From contig JAAZXB010000008.1 of NCBI GenBank assembly GCA_014240375.1, positions 72,430-136,429 on the forward strand: DNA of 64,000 nucleotides, written 5' to 3'. The position numbers and the translations under genes are program-made. This stretch comes from Planctomycetota bacterium. GTDB lineage: Bacteria; Planctomycetota; UBA8108; UBA1146. The notes below the pieces were generated by a model. The model ran no database searches and was not told the DNA's origin. It saw only the letters and a program-made list of their open reading frames with translations. Below are positions 24,067 to 32,421 of this stretch, piece by piece (positions within the stretch are counted from its first letter, which is position 1; every line of letters starts with the position of its first letter).

Positions 24067-26436
24067 ATGAACCCGACGACGGAAGGGTGTGTCACAATGG
24101 CCCGCAATTCGAAAGTCTCGACCAAAGAGACCCTGATCTTTTCCTCCTCGAGGGCCCCCGTGGCCCTCCTGGTACTGTTCATCTCCCTCAGCATTGCACT
24201 TCCAGGTGCCGTGCTGGCTCAGGATCCTCCCGATCCTGCCTCCACGGAGGAGGCGGCCGAAGAATCGGCCCGTAAAGAAGCCGGCAATGCTGCAGATGCC
24301 AGCAGTGCTGCAGATGCAGACGACTCGGCGGCTTCGAACCCGGACATGTACCGGATGGAGGAGGGCAAGTTTCCCGTTCTGAGCCTGATGCGCTTCATCC
24401 AGCGCACCACTGGCAAGTTCGTGAATTACCCCTCCACTGGCAATGACCCGGCATTTGCCGAGGAGACTTTTGTCGATGTGGTGGGCGATGTCGATCCCCT
24501 GACCTATCCCATCGTCCAGGCGATTCTCGAAACCAACGGTTACGAGATGTGGGAGAGCACCCTCGACGACGGCACCGTGGTGATCAACGTCCGAGCGACC
24601 ACCGCACGGACCCAACCACCCACCGATCCGGTCAGCCCCATCATCGAGGCGGGTTCAGAACCCGACTCCGAAACAGGGGATGAACTGGCCACGCTGGTCT
24701 TGCAGTTGCAACATGTCGAGACCTCCGTGGTGCGCCAGGCGCTCCAGGAGTTACTCGGAATCCAGGGCGCCGGAAGTCAGAGCGGCAGCCTCAAGATCGT
24801 CACCGTGACCAACAATGAGACCCTCATCATCAAGGCCAAGATGCGAGTCCTCGATCACATTCAACGGCTCGTCGAATACATCGATGTCGAGGTCCGTGGC
24901 CCTGAAGAGGTACTGGTGATTCGCGAGCTTTTCTACGCCGACGCCCAGGACATCGTGAGCATCGTCCAGGAAGCCCTGAGTGACACATCCGCCTTTGGCT
25001 CCACCGGCCGCAGGACCCCGACCCCCAGCAACTCCGGGGCACGAGGCGGCAGCACCGCCAACCGGGGCACCCTTGGTCGCGGTAGCACACAGGCGGGTGA
25101 ATCGACCCGCTTGATCGCTGACAATCGCACCCAGAAGATTCTGATCCAGTCGTCAGATCCGGCAGAACTCGATCTGGTTCACCAGTTGATCGACGAACTC
25201 GACACCAAGGTGCGAAACATCCGCAACACGACCTGGATCTACAAGGTCAATTACCTCAAGGCGGAGGAACTTGCAGATAACATCCGGCAACTGGTCGAAG
25301 GATCTGAAGGATCCTTGCGCCGGGGCTCCACTAGCCGTGGCACCACCAGCCGAAACAGTCGAGGAACCACCGGAGGAACCGGAGGAGTGCAACAACAGCA
25401 ACAGTTCACTCCAACACGGATCGTGCCCCACGAGCCTACCAACTCGTTGATCATCCAGGCCGAACCGGAAGAGTTCGAGCAGATCGAGGCGATCCTCACA
25501 CAGATCGACAAGCGTCGTAGCCAGGTGTTTCTCGAGGTGGCGCTGGTTCAAGTGAAAGATAGTTCCAGTCTCAACTACACTCTCGAGTTCCTCGCCGGAA
25601 ATCTCGACGACCAGGCACTGACAGGCATCATTCTGAGTTCCTTCGGTGCCAGTGAGGTGCTTCCCAATGTCGATCCCAATGGAGTGATCACGGGAGTCAA
25701 CAGGATCCCGGGCATCGGTGGCTCCGGAATCAGCGGTGTGATCCAGCAGGATGGCCAGTTCCCATTGATCATGAGTGCATTGAAATCAGATGAAGACTCC
25801 AACATCCTCGCCACACCGTTCATCCTGGCGGACGACAATCAGGAGAACTCGATTTCTGTCCAGAACGAGATCTTCTACACCAGTTCCAATACGACCAATG
25901 TCAACACCACCACTTCTCAGCAGTCAGAAAGTGCCGGAATCACACTTTCACTGATTCCTACCATTTCCAGCGAAGTCGTACTGCTGGAACTGGAACTGGA
26001 AGTGTCTTCCTTCTCTGGAGTCAGCGACGGGACCGGTGCCCTCCCCGACCGGTCGACCAATGTCATCAGTTCAAAGGTGACGATTCCAGACGGAGGCATG
26101 TTCATCATCGGCGGGCTGGCCCAGATGGCGGAAGGCAAGATCCAGAGCAAGGTTCCACTGCTGGGCGATCTTCCCATCATCGGAAAGCTGTTCCAGTCGA
26201 GTGGTTCCAACACTGCTCGCGACAACCTGTATGTGTTCCTGAGCGCACACATCCTCAACGACGATCGCTTCAACAATCTAGGCGACTTCACCAGGGATGC
26301 CATCCACGGAGTCCGGTCCTTCCAGGACGATCTGCAACTTCAACAATTCTCCGATCCAGACAATGTTCGAGATCAGGAGCTCGCTCCCCTGGTCAGACCA
26401 GGGACTGCAGCCACGGAGGCGGAGAAAACACCATGA
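24067..26436 (+). CDS. gspD: Type II secretion system secretin GspD
   Basis: 789 residues forming the outer-membrane pore of the T2SS. There is a signal peptide (VALLVLFISLSIALPGAVLA), an acidic Ala-rich linker, then N-domains: LSLMRFIQRTTGKFVNYPS (N0-like), LVLQLQHVETSVVRQALQEL, FYADAQDIVSIVQEAL and YLKAEELADNIRQLV, split by Ser/Gly/Thr/Arg-rich linkers. The C-terminal secretin domain includes VFLEVALVQV, NILATPFILADDNQ and the signature VTIPDGGMFIIGGLAQ. The start at 24067 follows GGAAGGAGCAGCC. It overlaps gspE by ATGA, so D and E are translationally coupled. Confidence 0.93.
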   Translation: MNPTTEGCVTMARNSKVSTKETLIFSSSRAPVALLVLFISLSIALPGAVLAQDPPDPASTEEAAEESARKEAGNAADASSAADADDSAASNPDMYRMEEGKFPVLSLMRFIQRTTGKFVNYPSTGNDPAFAEETFVDVVGDVDPLTYPIVQAILETNGYEMWESTLDDGTVVINVRATTARTQPPTDPVSPIIEAGSEPDSETGDELATLVLQLQHVETSVVRQALQELLGIQGAGSQSGSLKIVTVTNNETLIIKAKMRVLDHIQRLVEYIDVEVRGPEEVLVIRELFYADAQDIVSIVQEALSDTSAFGSTGRRTPTPSNSGARGGSTANRGTLGRGSTQAGESTRLIADNRTQKILIQSSDPAELDLVHQLIDELDTKVRNIRNTTWIYKVNYLKAEELADNIRQLVEGSEGSLRRGSTSRGTTSRNSRGTTGGTGGVQQQQQFTPTRIVPHEPTNSLIIQAEPEEFEQIEAILTQIDKRRSQVFLEVALVQVKDSSSLNYTLEFLAGNLDDQALTGIILSSFGASEVLPNVDPNGVITGVNRIPGIGGSGISGVIQQDGQFPLIMSALKSDEDSNILATPFILADDNQENSISVQNEIFYTSSNTTNVNTTTSQQSESAGITLSLIPTISSEVVLLELELEVSSFSGVSDGTGALPDRSTNVISSKVTIPDGGMFIIGGLAQMAEGKIQSKVPLLGDLPIIGKLFQSSGSNTARDNLYVFLSAHILNDDRFNNLGDFTRDAIHGVRSFQDDLQLQQFSDPDNVRDQELAPLVRPGTAATEAEKTP

Positions 26437-28136
26437 GACTCTCCCTCTTCAGCGATCTGATCGAAGAAGGACTCCTCAACGAAGACCAGTTGAACGAGTG
26501 CCAGCAGGAGGAACACTCCACCGGCATGCCTCTCGACAAGATCCTTCGTGAGAAAGGTTATGTCACCGAAGTGGCTCTACTGGAAGCGCTATCGAAGAGG
26601 CTTCGCATCCCGTATTTCCCCGATCTCACCGATTGCAGTGTTCCTGAAGAATTCACTCATATGGTGCCCCCACAATTTGCGCGCACCTACAACCTGGTGG
26701 CCGTCAGTGAGACCCCAGGAGTTATTCATGTCGCCACCTGCGATCCGCTCGACGTACAGCCGATGGATGACCTCGCAGCGATGGTCGATAGAGTCGTCGA
26801 ACCCGTGATCTCTCCTCGTGCGGAGATCACCGCTCTGATCAACCGAGCGTTTCAAAAATCGAGTGCTGATGTAGACGAACTCCTCGAAGGACTCGATGAG
26901 GACGACCTGATCGGAATCGCAGCTGAAATCGACGAGACCGAGGACGTACTCGACATCGCCAACAAGGCTCCAATCATCAAGCTGATGAACACGATCATGT
27001 TCGAGGCACAAAAGAACCGAGCATCCGACATTCACCTGCAGCCTTTTGCCGATCGCCTGCAGGTCAGGTATCGCATCGATGGGATTCTTTACGATACCAA
27101 GGTCATTCCCAAGAAGATCCAGGACGCACTCGTTTCGAGGGTCAAGGTGATGGGCAAGATGGATATCGCCGAGCGCAGACTCCCCCAGGACGGTCGAACC
27201 TCGCTCAAGGTTGGAGACGGAGATCTGGACGTGAGGATCTCCTCGGTCCCGACCAGTTATGGCGAGAGAATCGTGTTCCGTCTTCTCGACAAGACCGCAC
27301 GCCTCTACAAGCTGGAAGAGATCGGTCTCGACAGCGACAATTACCAGATTCTCGACAAGTTGATCAACTCTTCCCATGGCGTCTTGCTGGTCACAGGGCC
27401 GACCGGATCTGGAAAGACCACGACCCTCTATGCCGGCCTGTCCGAGATGGACTCACAAGAGTTGAACATCATCACCATCGAGGACCCCATCGAATACAAC
27501 CTCGACACCATCAGCCAGATCCAGGTTTCGACGAAGAAAGGTCTCACTTTCGCCTCAGGCCTCCGATCGCTGATGCGGCAGGATCCAGATGTGATGATGG
27601 TAGGAGAAATTCGAGACGCGGAAACTGCCGGGATTGCCGTACAGGCCTCAAATACCGGTCACTTGGTCTTCTCCACCCTTCACACCAACGATTCTGCAGG
27701 TGCGGTGACTCGAATGATCGATCTCGGGGTCGAACCCTACCTCGTTTCCTCTTCGCTGATCGGCGTGGTCGCCCAGCGACTGGTGAGAGTGATCTGTCAT
27801 CGCTGCAAGGAGTCCTATGAACCAGAGTCCAGCGAACTGGTGAATCTTGGGTTGACCCGAGACGACCTGCTCGAGGGACTACTCTATCGCGGTCGTGGCT
27901 GTGAGAATTGCCTCGGCCGGGGTTACTACGACCGGACTGCGATTTACGAGATCCTCACCGTCAATGAAACGATCCGCGACCAGATCATCGCCCGCACCAG
28001 TGCCTCGGTGATCAAGCAGGTCGCCGTCGAATCGGGTCACCTGAGGACCTTGCGCATGGACGGTGCCAGGAAAGTGGCACAAGGAATCACCACTACCGAT
28101 GAAGTCTTTCGTGTCACCCAAATGGATGTCTTCTAG
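26433..28136 (+). CDS. gspE: Type II secretion ATPase GspE
   Basis: 567 residues, full length. The N-terminal GspE/PilB N-domain is followed by the hexameric ATPase core with Walker A GPTGSGKT, Asp box (IITIEDPIEYNL), Walker B DPDVMMVGEIRD and His box (GHLVFSTLHTND). The zinc tetracysteine motif is present as CHRC and CENC separated by about 40 residues, as in T2SS and type IV pilus assembly ATPases. It acts at the cytoplasmic face and powers pseudopilus assembly with GspF and GspL. Confidence 0.94.
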   Translation: MRLSLFSDLIEEGLLNEDQLNECQQEEHSTGMPLDKILREKGYVTEVALLEALSKRLRIPYFPDLTDCSVPEEFTHMVPPQFARTYNLVAVSETPGVIHVATCDPLDVQPMDDLAAMVDRVVEPVISPRAEITALINRAFQKSSADVDELLEGLDEDDLIGIAAEIDETEDVLDIANKAPIIKLMNTIMFEAQKNRASDIHLQPFADRLQVRYRIDGILYDTKVIPKKIQDALVSRVKVMGKMDIAERRLPQDGRTSLKVGDGDLDVRISSVPTSYGERIVFRLLDKTARLYKLEEIGLDSDNYQILDKLINSSHGVLLVTGPTGSGKTTTLYAGLSEMDSQELNIITIEDPIEYNLDTISQIQVSTKKGLTFASGLRSLMRQDPDVMMVGEIRDAETAGIAVQASNTGHLVFSTLHTNDSAGAVTRMIDLGVEPYLVSSSLIGVVAQRLVRVICHRCKESYEPESSELVNLGLTRDDLLEGLLYRGRGCENCLGRGYYDRTAIYEILTVNETIRDQIIARTSASVIKQVAVESGHLRTLRMDGARKVAQGITTTDEVFRVTQMDVF

Positions 28137-28155
28137 AAGTTAGCCAGGAGCCCAG

Positions 28156-29370
28156 ATGCCGATCTACTCCTACCAGGCCATCGACAGCCGTGGTCGCAAC
28201 AAGAAGGGCACCATCGATGCCGATACGGCACGCGATGGGCGCGACAAGTTGCGCCATAAAAAACTGCGCGTCACTCAGATGCAGCGGATCGATGCCATCG
28301 CACGTGGTGGCGGGACTGCAGGCCGTTTCCAATTGCAGCGCAAAGCAAACATCCGTGACCTGGCCATCCTGACTCGACAGTTTTCGACACTTCTCGCTTC
28401 CGGAGTCCACCTCTCGGAAGCATTGGCCGTGCTGGTAGAACAGATCGAAGACCGCAGGATGGAAGTGATTTTCCGCGACATTCGCGAGAAGATTGTCTCC
28501 GGAGCGGGCCTGGCAGATGCATTCTCTCTGCACCCTGCCTACTTCAGTGATCTCTACATCAACATGGTGCGCGCAGGTGAGGCGAGTGGAAATCTCGACG
28601 AGGTGCTGATGAGTCTTGCAGACTACCTGCAAAAACAAGCGTCCCTCCGCGGCAAGATCTCTGCAGCTCTGACCTATCCTGCAATCATGGTGATGGTCGG
28701 AATCATGGTCGTGTCCTTCTTGATGACCTTCGTTGTGCCGAAGATCACCGAGATGCTGGTGAAGAAGGGCAATGTCTTACCCCGCCCGACCGAGATCCTG
28801 ATCTTCGTCAGTGACATGTTCAAGTCATACTGGTTACCCGGAATGATCGGTGCCCTGCTCGTAATGCTCTTCCTCAAGAGCCTGATCGCCACCGAGAAGG
28901 GGCGATTGGTGTACGACGGTTTACTGCTGAAAATTCCAGTCATCGGCTCGCTCTTGCAACGATCCGCAATCTCCAGATTCACGGTTACCCTGTCCATCTT
29001 GCTCAAGAGCGGACTCCCGGCGCTCGACGCCCTGAACATCGTTGGCAAGGTCGTCAACAACTCATTGATGGCCAAGACCATCTCTGAGGTTGCAGATCGA
29101 ATTGTCGAAGGAGCTGACATCTCCACTCCACTCAAGAAGTCCAAGATGTTCCCTCCCATGGTAGGTTACATGATCGCCGTTGGAGAACAGAGCGGAGAAC
29201 TCGAAAGCGTGCTCGACCGAATCTCCCAGACTTACGAGGAAGAGATCGACCTCTCCATCCAGAGACTGACCGCAATGATCGAGCCCGTCATCATCGTGCT
29301 ACTCGCTGTGGTCGTGGGGTTCATCGTCATGGCCGTACTGTTACCACTGTTGCAGTTCAATAATCTGTAA
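28156..29370 (+). CDS. gspF: Type II secretion inner-membrane platform protein GspF
   Basis: 404 residues, the usual length. Two repeated T2SSF domains each hold the helix pattern LTRQFSTLLASGVHLSEAL and FTVTLSILLKSGLPALDAL. Membrane segments are at about 175-195 (AIMVMVGIMVVSFLMTFVVP), 220-240 and the C-terminus (IVLLAVVVGFIVMAVLLPLL). The N-terminus PIYSYQAIDSRGRNKKGTID is typical. It lies 19 bases after gspE with an AGGAG ribosome site. Confidence 0.94.
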   Translation: MPIYSYQAIDSRGRNKKGTIDADTARDGRDKLRHKKLRVTQMQRIDAIARGGGTAGRFQLQRKANIRDLAILTRQFSTLLASGVHLSEALAVLVEQIEDRRMEVIFRDIREKIVSGAGLADAFSLHPAYFSDLYINMVRAGEASGNLDEVLMSLADYLQKQASLRGKISAALTYPAIMVMVGIMVVSFLMTFVVPKITEMLVKKGNVLPRPTEILIFVSDMFKSYWLPGMIGALLVMLFLKSLIATEKGRLVYDGLLLKIPVIGSLLQRSAISRFTVTLSILLKSGLPALDALNIVGKVVNNSLMAKTISEVADRIVEGADISTPLKKSKMFPPMVGYMIAVGEQSGELESVLDRISQTYEEEIDLSIQRLTAMIEPVIIVLLAVVVGFIVMAVLLPLLQFNNL

Positions 29371-29417
29371 ACTCTTCCCGATCCACTCGGGATGAAACTG
29401 AAGATAAGGAGGCGGCC

Positions 29418-29849
29418 ATGAACCGTCGAGAGCAAAAGCAGGAGATGGGTTTCTCGCTGATCGAACTGATCGTGGTCATCACGATTCTTGGAATCCTTGC
29501 CAGCACCGTGGTCGTGAGTGTGTTTGGCCGATCGGACCAGGCGAGGGTCGCCGCTGTTCGTGCAGACTTCAGCAGCATCATGACCGCTGCTCGACTCTTC
29601 AGGGAAGACCACAAGCGTTGGCCCGACAACATCGAGGAGTTGATTTCTCCTCCAGCAACTCAAAACGGCACCAATATCGAGTACCTGTCGTCAGAGCCTC
29701 TCGATCCATGGACCCTCGAGTACTACTACTACGAACTGGGGGATCGGGGTCCGCTCCTCATCTCCTTCGGCGCCGACGGAGTCGAGGGTGGCGATAATGC
29801 CGACGGTGACTACAACGCCGACATCTACTCCGACGAGAGCGGACGCTGA
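29418..29849 (+). CDS. gspG: Major pseudopilin GspG
   Basis: 143 residues. Prepilin-type leader cleaved after Gly in EMG-FSLIELIVVITILGI, with Glu5 of the mature protein present. The C-terminal part has WPDNIEEL, PLDPW and the acidic FGADGVEGGDNADGD segment that carries the calcium site in GspG proteins. It forms the shaft of the pseudopilus. An AAGGAGG site lies just upstream. A prepilin peptidase (GspO/PilD) is needed but is not in this window. Confidence 0.93.
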   Translation: MNRREQKQEMGFSLIELIVVITILGILASTVVVSVFGRSDQARVAAVRADFSSIMTAARLFREDHKRWPDNIEELISPPATQNGTNIEYLSSEPLDPWTLEYYYYELGDRGPLLISFGADGVEGGDNADGDYNADIYSDESGR

Positions 29850-29853
29850 GCTC

Positions 29854-30384
29854 ATGCCTCGGCAGGCCACTACTGCTGGATTCACCATGATCGAGTTGAT
29901 CGTCGTCGTGACGATCCTCGGCCTGCTGGCATCCGTTGTGGCCCCGAATCTTGACGGACTTTCACCCAAGTACCGCCTCCGATCTGGAGCCCGTACTATC
30001 GGCCAGAATATCAGCTGGGCGCGAAGTCTCGGCGGAGGTGTCGGTGGAGAGTACGTGATCCAGTACGACCTTTCCCAGAACACCTTCACCATCGTCTTAC
30101 CTCCACAAGAAGATGAAGACCCTGATCTCGAGATCGACTCGCGTCAAACGATGGGAACCATGACGGTTCCTGATGGGATCGAGATCAGCCGGATCATGCA
30201 GCCCGATGGTGGATCCGAGGAATCCGGGGTCGTCGATATCATGCTGGATGAGTACGGCACAACGGGATCTCACATCGTGTTGCTGACCAGTGAAGAAAAC
30301 ATCTCGATCGCAGTCTACTTCGAGGCGATCATCGGCAGCATCCAGTACATGCCCGGGGACGAAGCGGAGTTTCCGCGATGGTAG
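29854..30384 (+). CDS. gspH: Minor pseudopilin, GspH-like
   Basis: 176 residues. Class III leader and hydrophobic helix TAG-FTMIELIVVVTILGLLASVV, followed by a beta-rich domain of GspH/FimT type (RSGARTIGQNISWARSLGGG, IQYDLSQNTFTIVLP). Position between gspG and gspI supports H. The start at 29854 is four bases after the gspG stop; the frame is open further upstream inside gspG. Confidence 0.82.
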   Translation: MPRQATTAGFTMIELIVVVTILGLLASVVAPNLDGLSPKYRLRSGARTIGQNISWARSLGGGVGGEYVIQYDLSQNTFTIVLPPQEDEDPDLEIDSRQTMGTMTVPDGIEISRIMQPDGGSEESGVVDIMLDEYGTTGSHIVLLTSEENISIAVYFEAIIGSIQYMPGDEAEFPRW

Positions 30385-30842
30385 TCCAGGACTCCAAGAT
30401 GCTGGATGGCTTCACCCTCATCGAACTGGTGATGGCGCTGGCCATCATCGGCGGATCCTTCCTGACCTTGCTGTACATGCGAACCGACGCCGTGGATCGG
30501 GCCTTCAACTACAATCATCTGAGGCTGGTCGAACGTGTTGCCAGAGAATCGCTCGACGAGGTCGCTTTTGGCCTCTCGGAGGGGTTGGACGGAATGGCAC
30601 AACTACCCGGCAGCGACAGTACCTCGGAAGGCTGGCCCTGGTCCGCCAGCGTGACCGATCTCTCCACGGAGGAGACTGGCCCACGACTACTCGAGATCAC
30701 TTTGACCCTCGAGTATCCGGGACCAGATCTGATCAACACTGAAGAGTACGTCTTGACCACTCGAGTGCTGGTCGAGGCCGATGATCCACTCGCAACCAAT
30801 GCCCAGATTCAGAACTCCTATCCAGATGGCGGAGGATTCTGA
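30378..30842 (+). CDS. gspI: Minor pseudopilin, GspI-like
   Basis: 154 residues. Leader and helix LDG-FTLIELVMALAIIGGSFL; the I subunit of the pseudopilus tip is expected here from gene order. The C-terminal domain ends LTTRVLVEADDPL and is otherwise divergent. It overlaps the gene before by seven bases and gspJ by one base (TGATG). Confidence 0.75.
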   Translation: MVVQDSKMLDGFTLIELVMALAIIGGSFLTLLYMRTDAVDRAFNYNHLRLVERVARESLDEVAFGLSEGLDGMAQLPGSDSTSEGWPWSASVTDLSTEETGPRLLEITLTLEYPGPDLINTEEYVLTTRVLVEADDPLATNAQIQNSYPDGGGF

Positions 30843-31777
30843 TGGCACAAAAAGGATTCACCCTCATCGAGTTGATCGTGGTACTAGGAATCTTCACCAT
30901 CGTGATGTCGATGTGCTACACCATCCTCGACACCACCCTTGAGGCGGATCGAAGGATCAAGAGGGCCACTCTCACAGGCAAGGTCGGAGAGGCGATCCTC
31001 TCCCAGATGAGACGCGATCTTCAGGGAGTGGCCTGGCGCGGACTCGGTACCGACGTATTCCGTGGTGAAGACAATGGCCAGGATGAGGACGCCGAGGACT
31101 CGATCGATTTCATCACCACCTCACCGGTGGGTGAGCCCTCGGAAGACACACCCAACTGGACTGGAGAGCTCAGTTCCATCGGCTACGCACTACGGCCGGG
31201 GAAGGATGGCGACAGCGTGCTGTTCCGCAGGGTCTCGTGGGACCTGACCGAGGATCCTTTCGATTCCGGCGATCGGAGCCCCATCTATGATCGGGTGCTG
31301 GCCCTCGACTTCGAGTACCTCGGGGAAGAGGGAGAGTGGACCCAGGACTGGGATGCCTCGACCTTGCTGCCCGAACAGAACCTGACCGACTTTCCCTATC
31401 TCGATGAGAGAGCCGCCATCGCAGCGATGGAAGCGGAAGAAGCCAGTGCCTCCACAGCCGCTGCGGCAGCCTCTGAAGGGGAAGGGGACTCCTCGGCGGC
31501 GACCGGCAGCGCGACAGGATCGGTCCTCCAACCGGGCGACATCGACCCCGCGACCGGCGAGGTGATTGTCGAGGAACCACTCCCCCGACCTCTGCCGAGG
31601 GCGGTGCGGATCGTTCTTTTCCTGCACTACAGCGACGAACAGGGTCAGATCCTCAACGACGATGGAAGCCCTTTCGAGGAGGTCTTTTCGACCATCGTCC
31701 CCTTGCTCGCAGCGGATCAGATCCTCGTCGAGGATCCAGAATCGGTGCTTCTCGAGGGGAGCAACAGCAGCTTCTGA
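30842..31777 (+). CDS. gspJ: Minor pseudopilin, GspJ-like
   Basis: 311 residues, long for GspJ (about 200). Leader QKG-FTLIELIVVLGIFTIVM and the J-type run EAILSQMRRDLQGVAWRG are followed by a beta domain. An Ala/Ser/Gly/Glu-rich insert at about 197-225 lengthens the protein. It belongs to the I-J-K tip complex; gspK lies in the other block of the system. Last gene of the rightward operon. Confidence 0.8.
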   Translation: MAQKGFTLIELIVVLGIFTIVMSMCYTILDTTLEADRRIKRATLTGKVGEAILSQMRRDLQGVAWRGLGTDVFRGEDNGQDEDAEDSIDFITTSPVGEPSEDTPNWTGELSSIGYALRPGKDGDSVLFRRVSWDLTEDPFDSGDRSPIYDRVLALDFEYLGEEGEWTQDWDASTLLPEQNLTDFPYLDERAAIAAMEAEEASASTAAAAASEGEGDSSAATGSATGSVLQPGDIDPATGEVIVEEPLPRPLPRAVRIVLFLHYSDEQGQILNDDGSPFEEVFSTIVPLLAADQILVEDPESVLLEGSNSSF

Positions 31778-31802
31778 CCCCGTGACGAAATCATCAATGG
31801 AG

Positions 31803-31868
31803 GGGCCTCCGGAAGGATATGGCGAGAACTCGGATTGCGTGATCCCCAGGTTCGAGCCCCGGAGGCCC
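31803..31868 (+). terminator. Probable terminator of the gspD-J operon, tRNA-like shape
   Basis: GGGCCTCCGG (31803-31812) pairs perfectly with CCGGAGGCCC (31859-31868), followed by TACTTTTCAC. The 46-base loop contains GGTTCGAGCC, like a tRNA T-loop. Position 26 bases after gspJ fits termination. The loop is long for a classical terminator. Confidence 0.5.
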
Positions 31869-32006
31869 TACTTTTCACTCTCTGGCCCCCTCCCCGACCC
31901 ACTGCCCCCTGGTAAGATACCTTTGACAGCGGATCTGGCCTCTGTGTCAAAACCGCACACAGCCCCCTTCTCAGCCCCTTTCCGGGGCTTTCCAGCGTCC
32001 CTCTTT

Positions 32007-32021
32007 TGGCACCGATGATGC
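32007..32021 (+). promoter_or_regulatory. Strong candidate sigma-54 promoter upstream of the kelch genes
   Basis: TGGCACCGATGATGC has a perfect TGGCAC at -24 and TGC at -12, with GG and GC ten bases apart, followed by A and preceded by T as in the consensus. It is the best sigma-54 match found in the window. It points toward the kelch lipoprotein gene at 32422, giving a leader of roughly 390 bases. Confidence 0.6.
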
Positions 32022-32421
32022 ACTCTATACTGCAGTGAACATCCAGGGAGATCGGTTTGGAAATCAACTTCAGGCCACTTTTCTGGAGCGGGTGGCGTTG
32101 CTGGACAGAGTTCCGTCGGCGATCTACAATCCGCCCCTTGAGCAATAGGTTCTTCTGGTATCCGTGTGCCTCGGCCCCTCAGGCCCGTGCTCACAGCCCC
32201 AGCAGTTCCTGGATCACTGGTCTGATTTGCGTCTGCGGGGTTCCTGCCCCTCTCGTTGCCAGAGAATTTTGGCGGCGATGCGCAGGACGGGACGGAATCA
32301 GAAACTTCGCTCTGGTTGGTGTGCATCGAAAGATGATGGTGCCAACTATAGTTCCACTTCGAATAGAGCCTGGCGACTGTCAATTACACTTTCAATCGCC
32401 GCTTGGAAAGAGCAGAAACGA

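Larger units (their letters stand above)
31778..32421. other. 644-base gap between gspJ and the first kelch gene
   Basis: No gene supported. It holds a GC-rich stem with a long loop (31803-31868), a small AGCCCC/GGGGCT hairpin (31973-31989) and a very good sigma-54 promoter match (32007-32021). The kelch reading frame remains open back to a GTG at 32164, but the extra 86 residues look non-coding and there is no ribosome site. Confidence 0.55.

Noticed and set aside
31802-31868. Possible tRNA gene
   Set aside because: Acceptor-like stem and T-loop motif are present, but the total is only about 67 bases, the D-arm is missing, the anticodon loop would have six bases and the T-stem has a mismatch.
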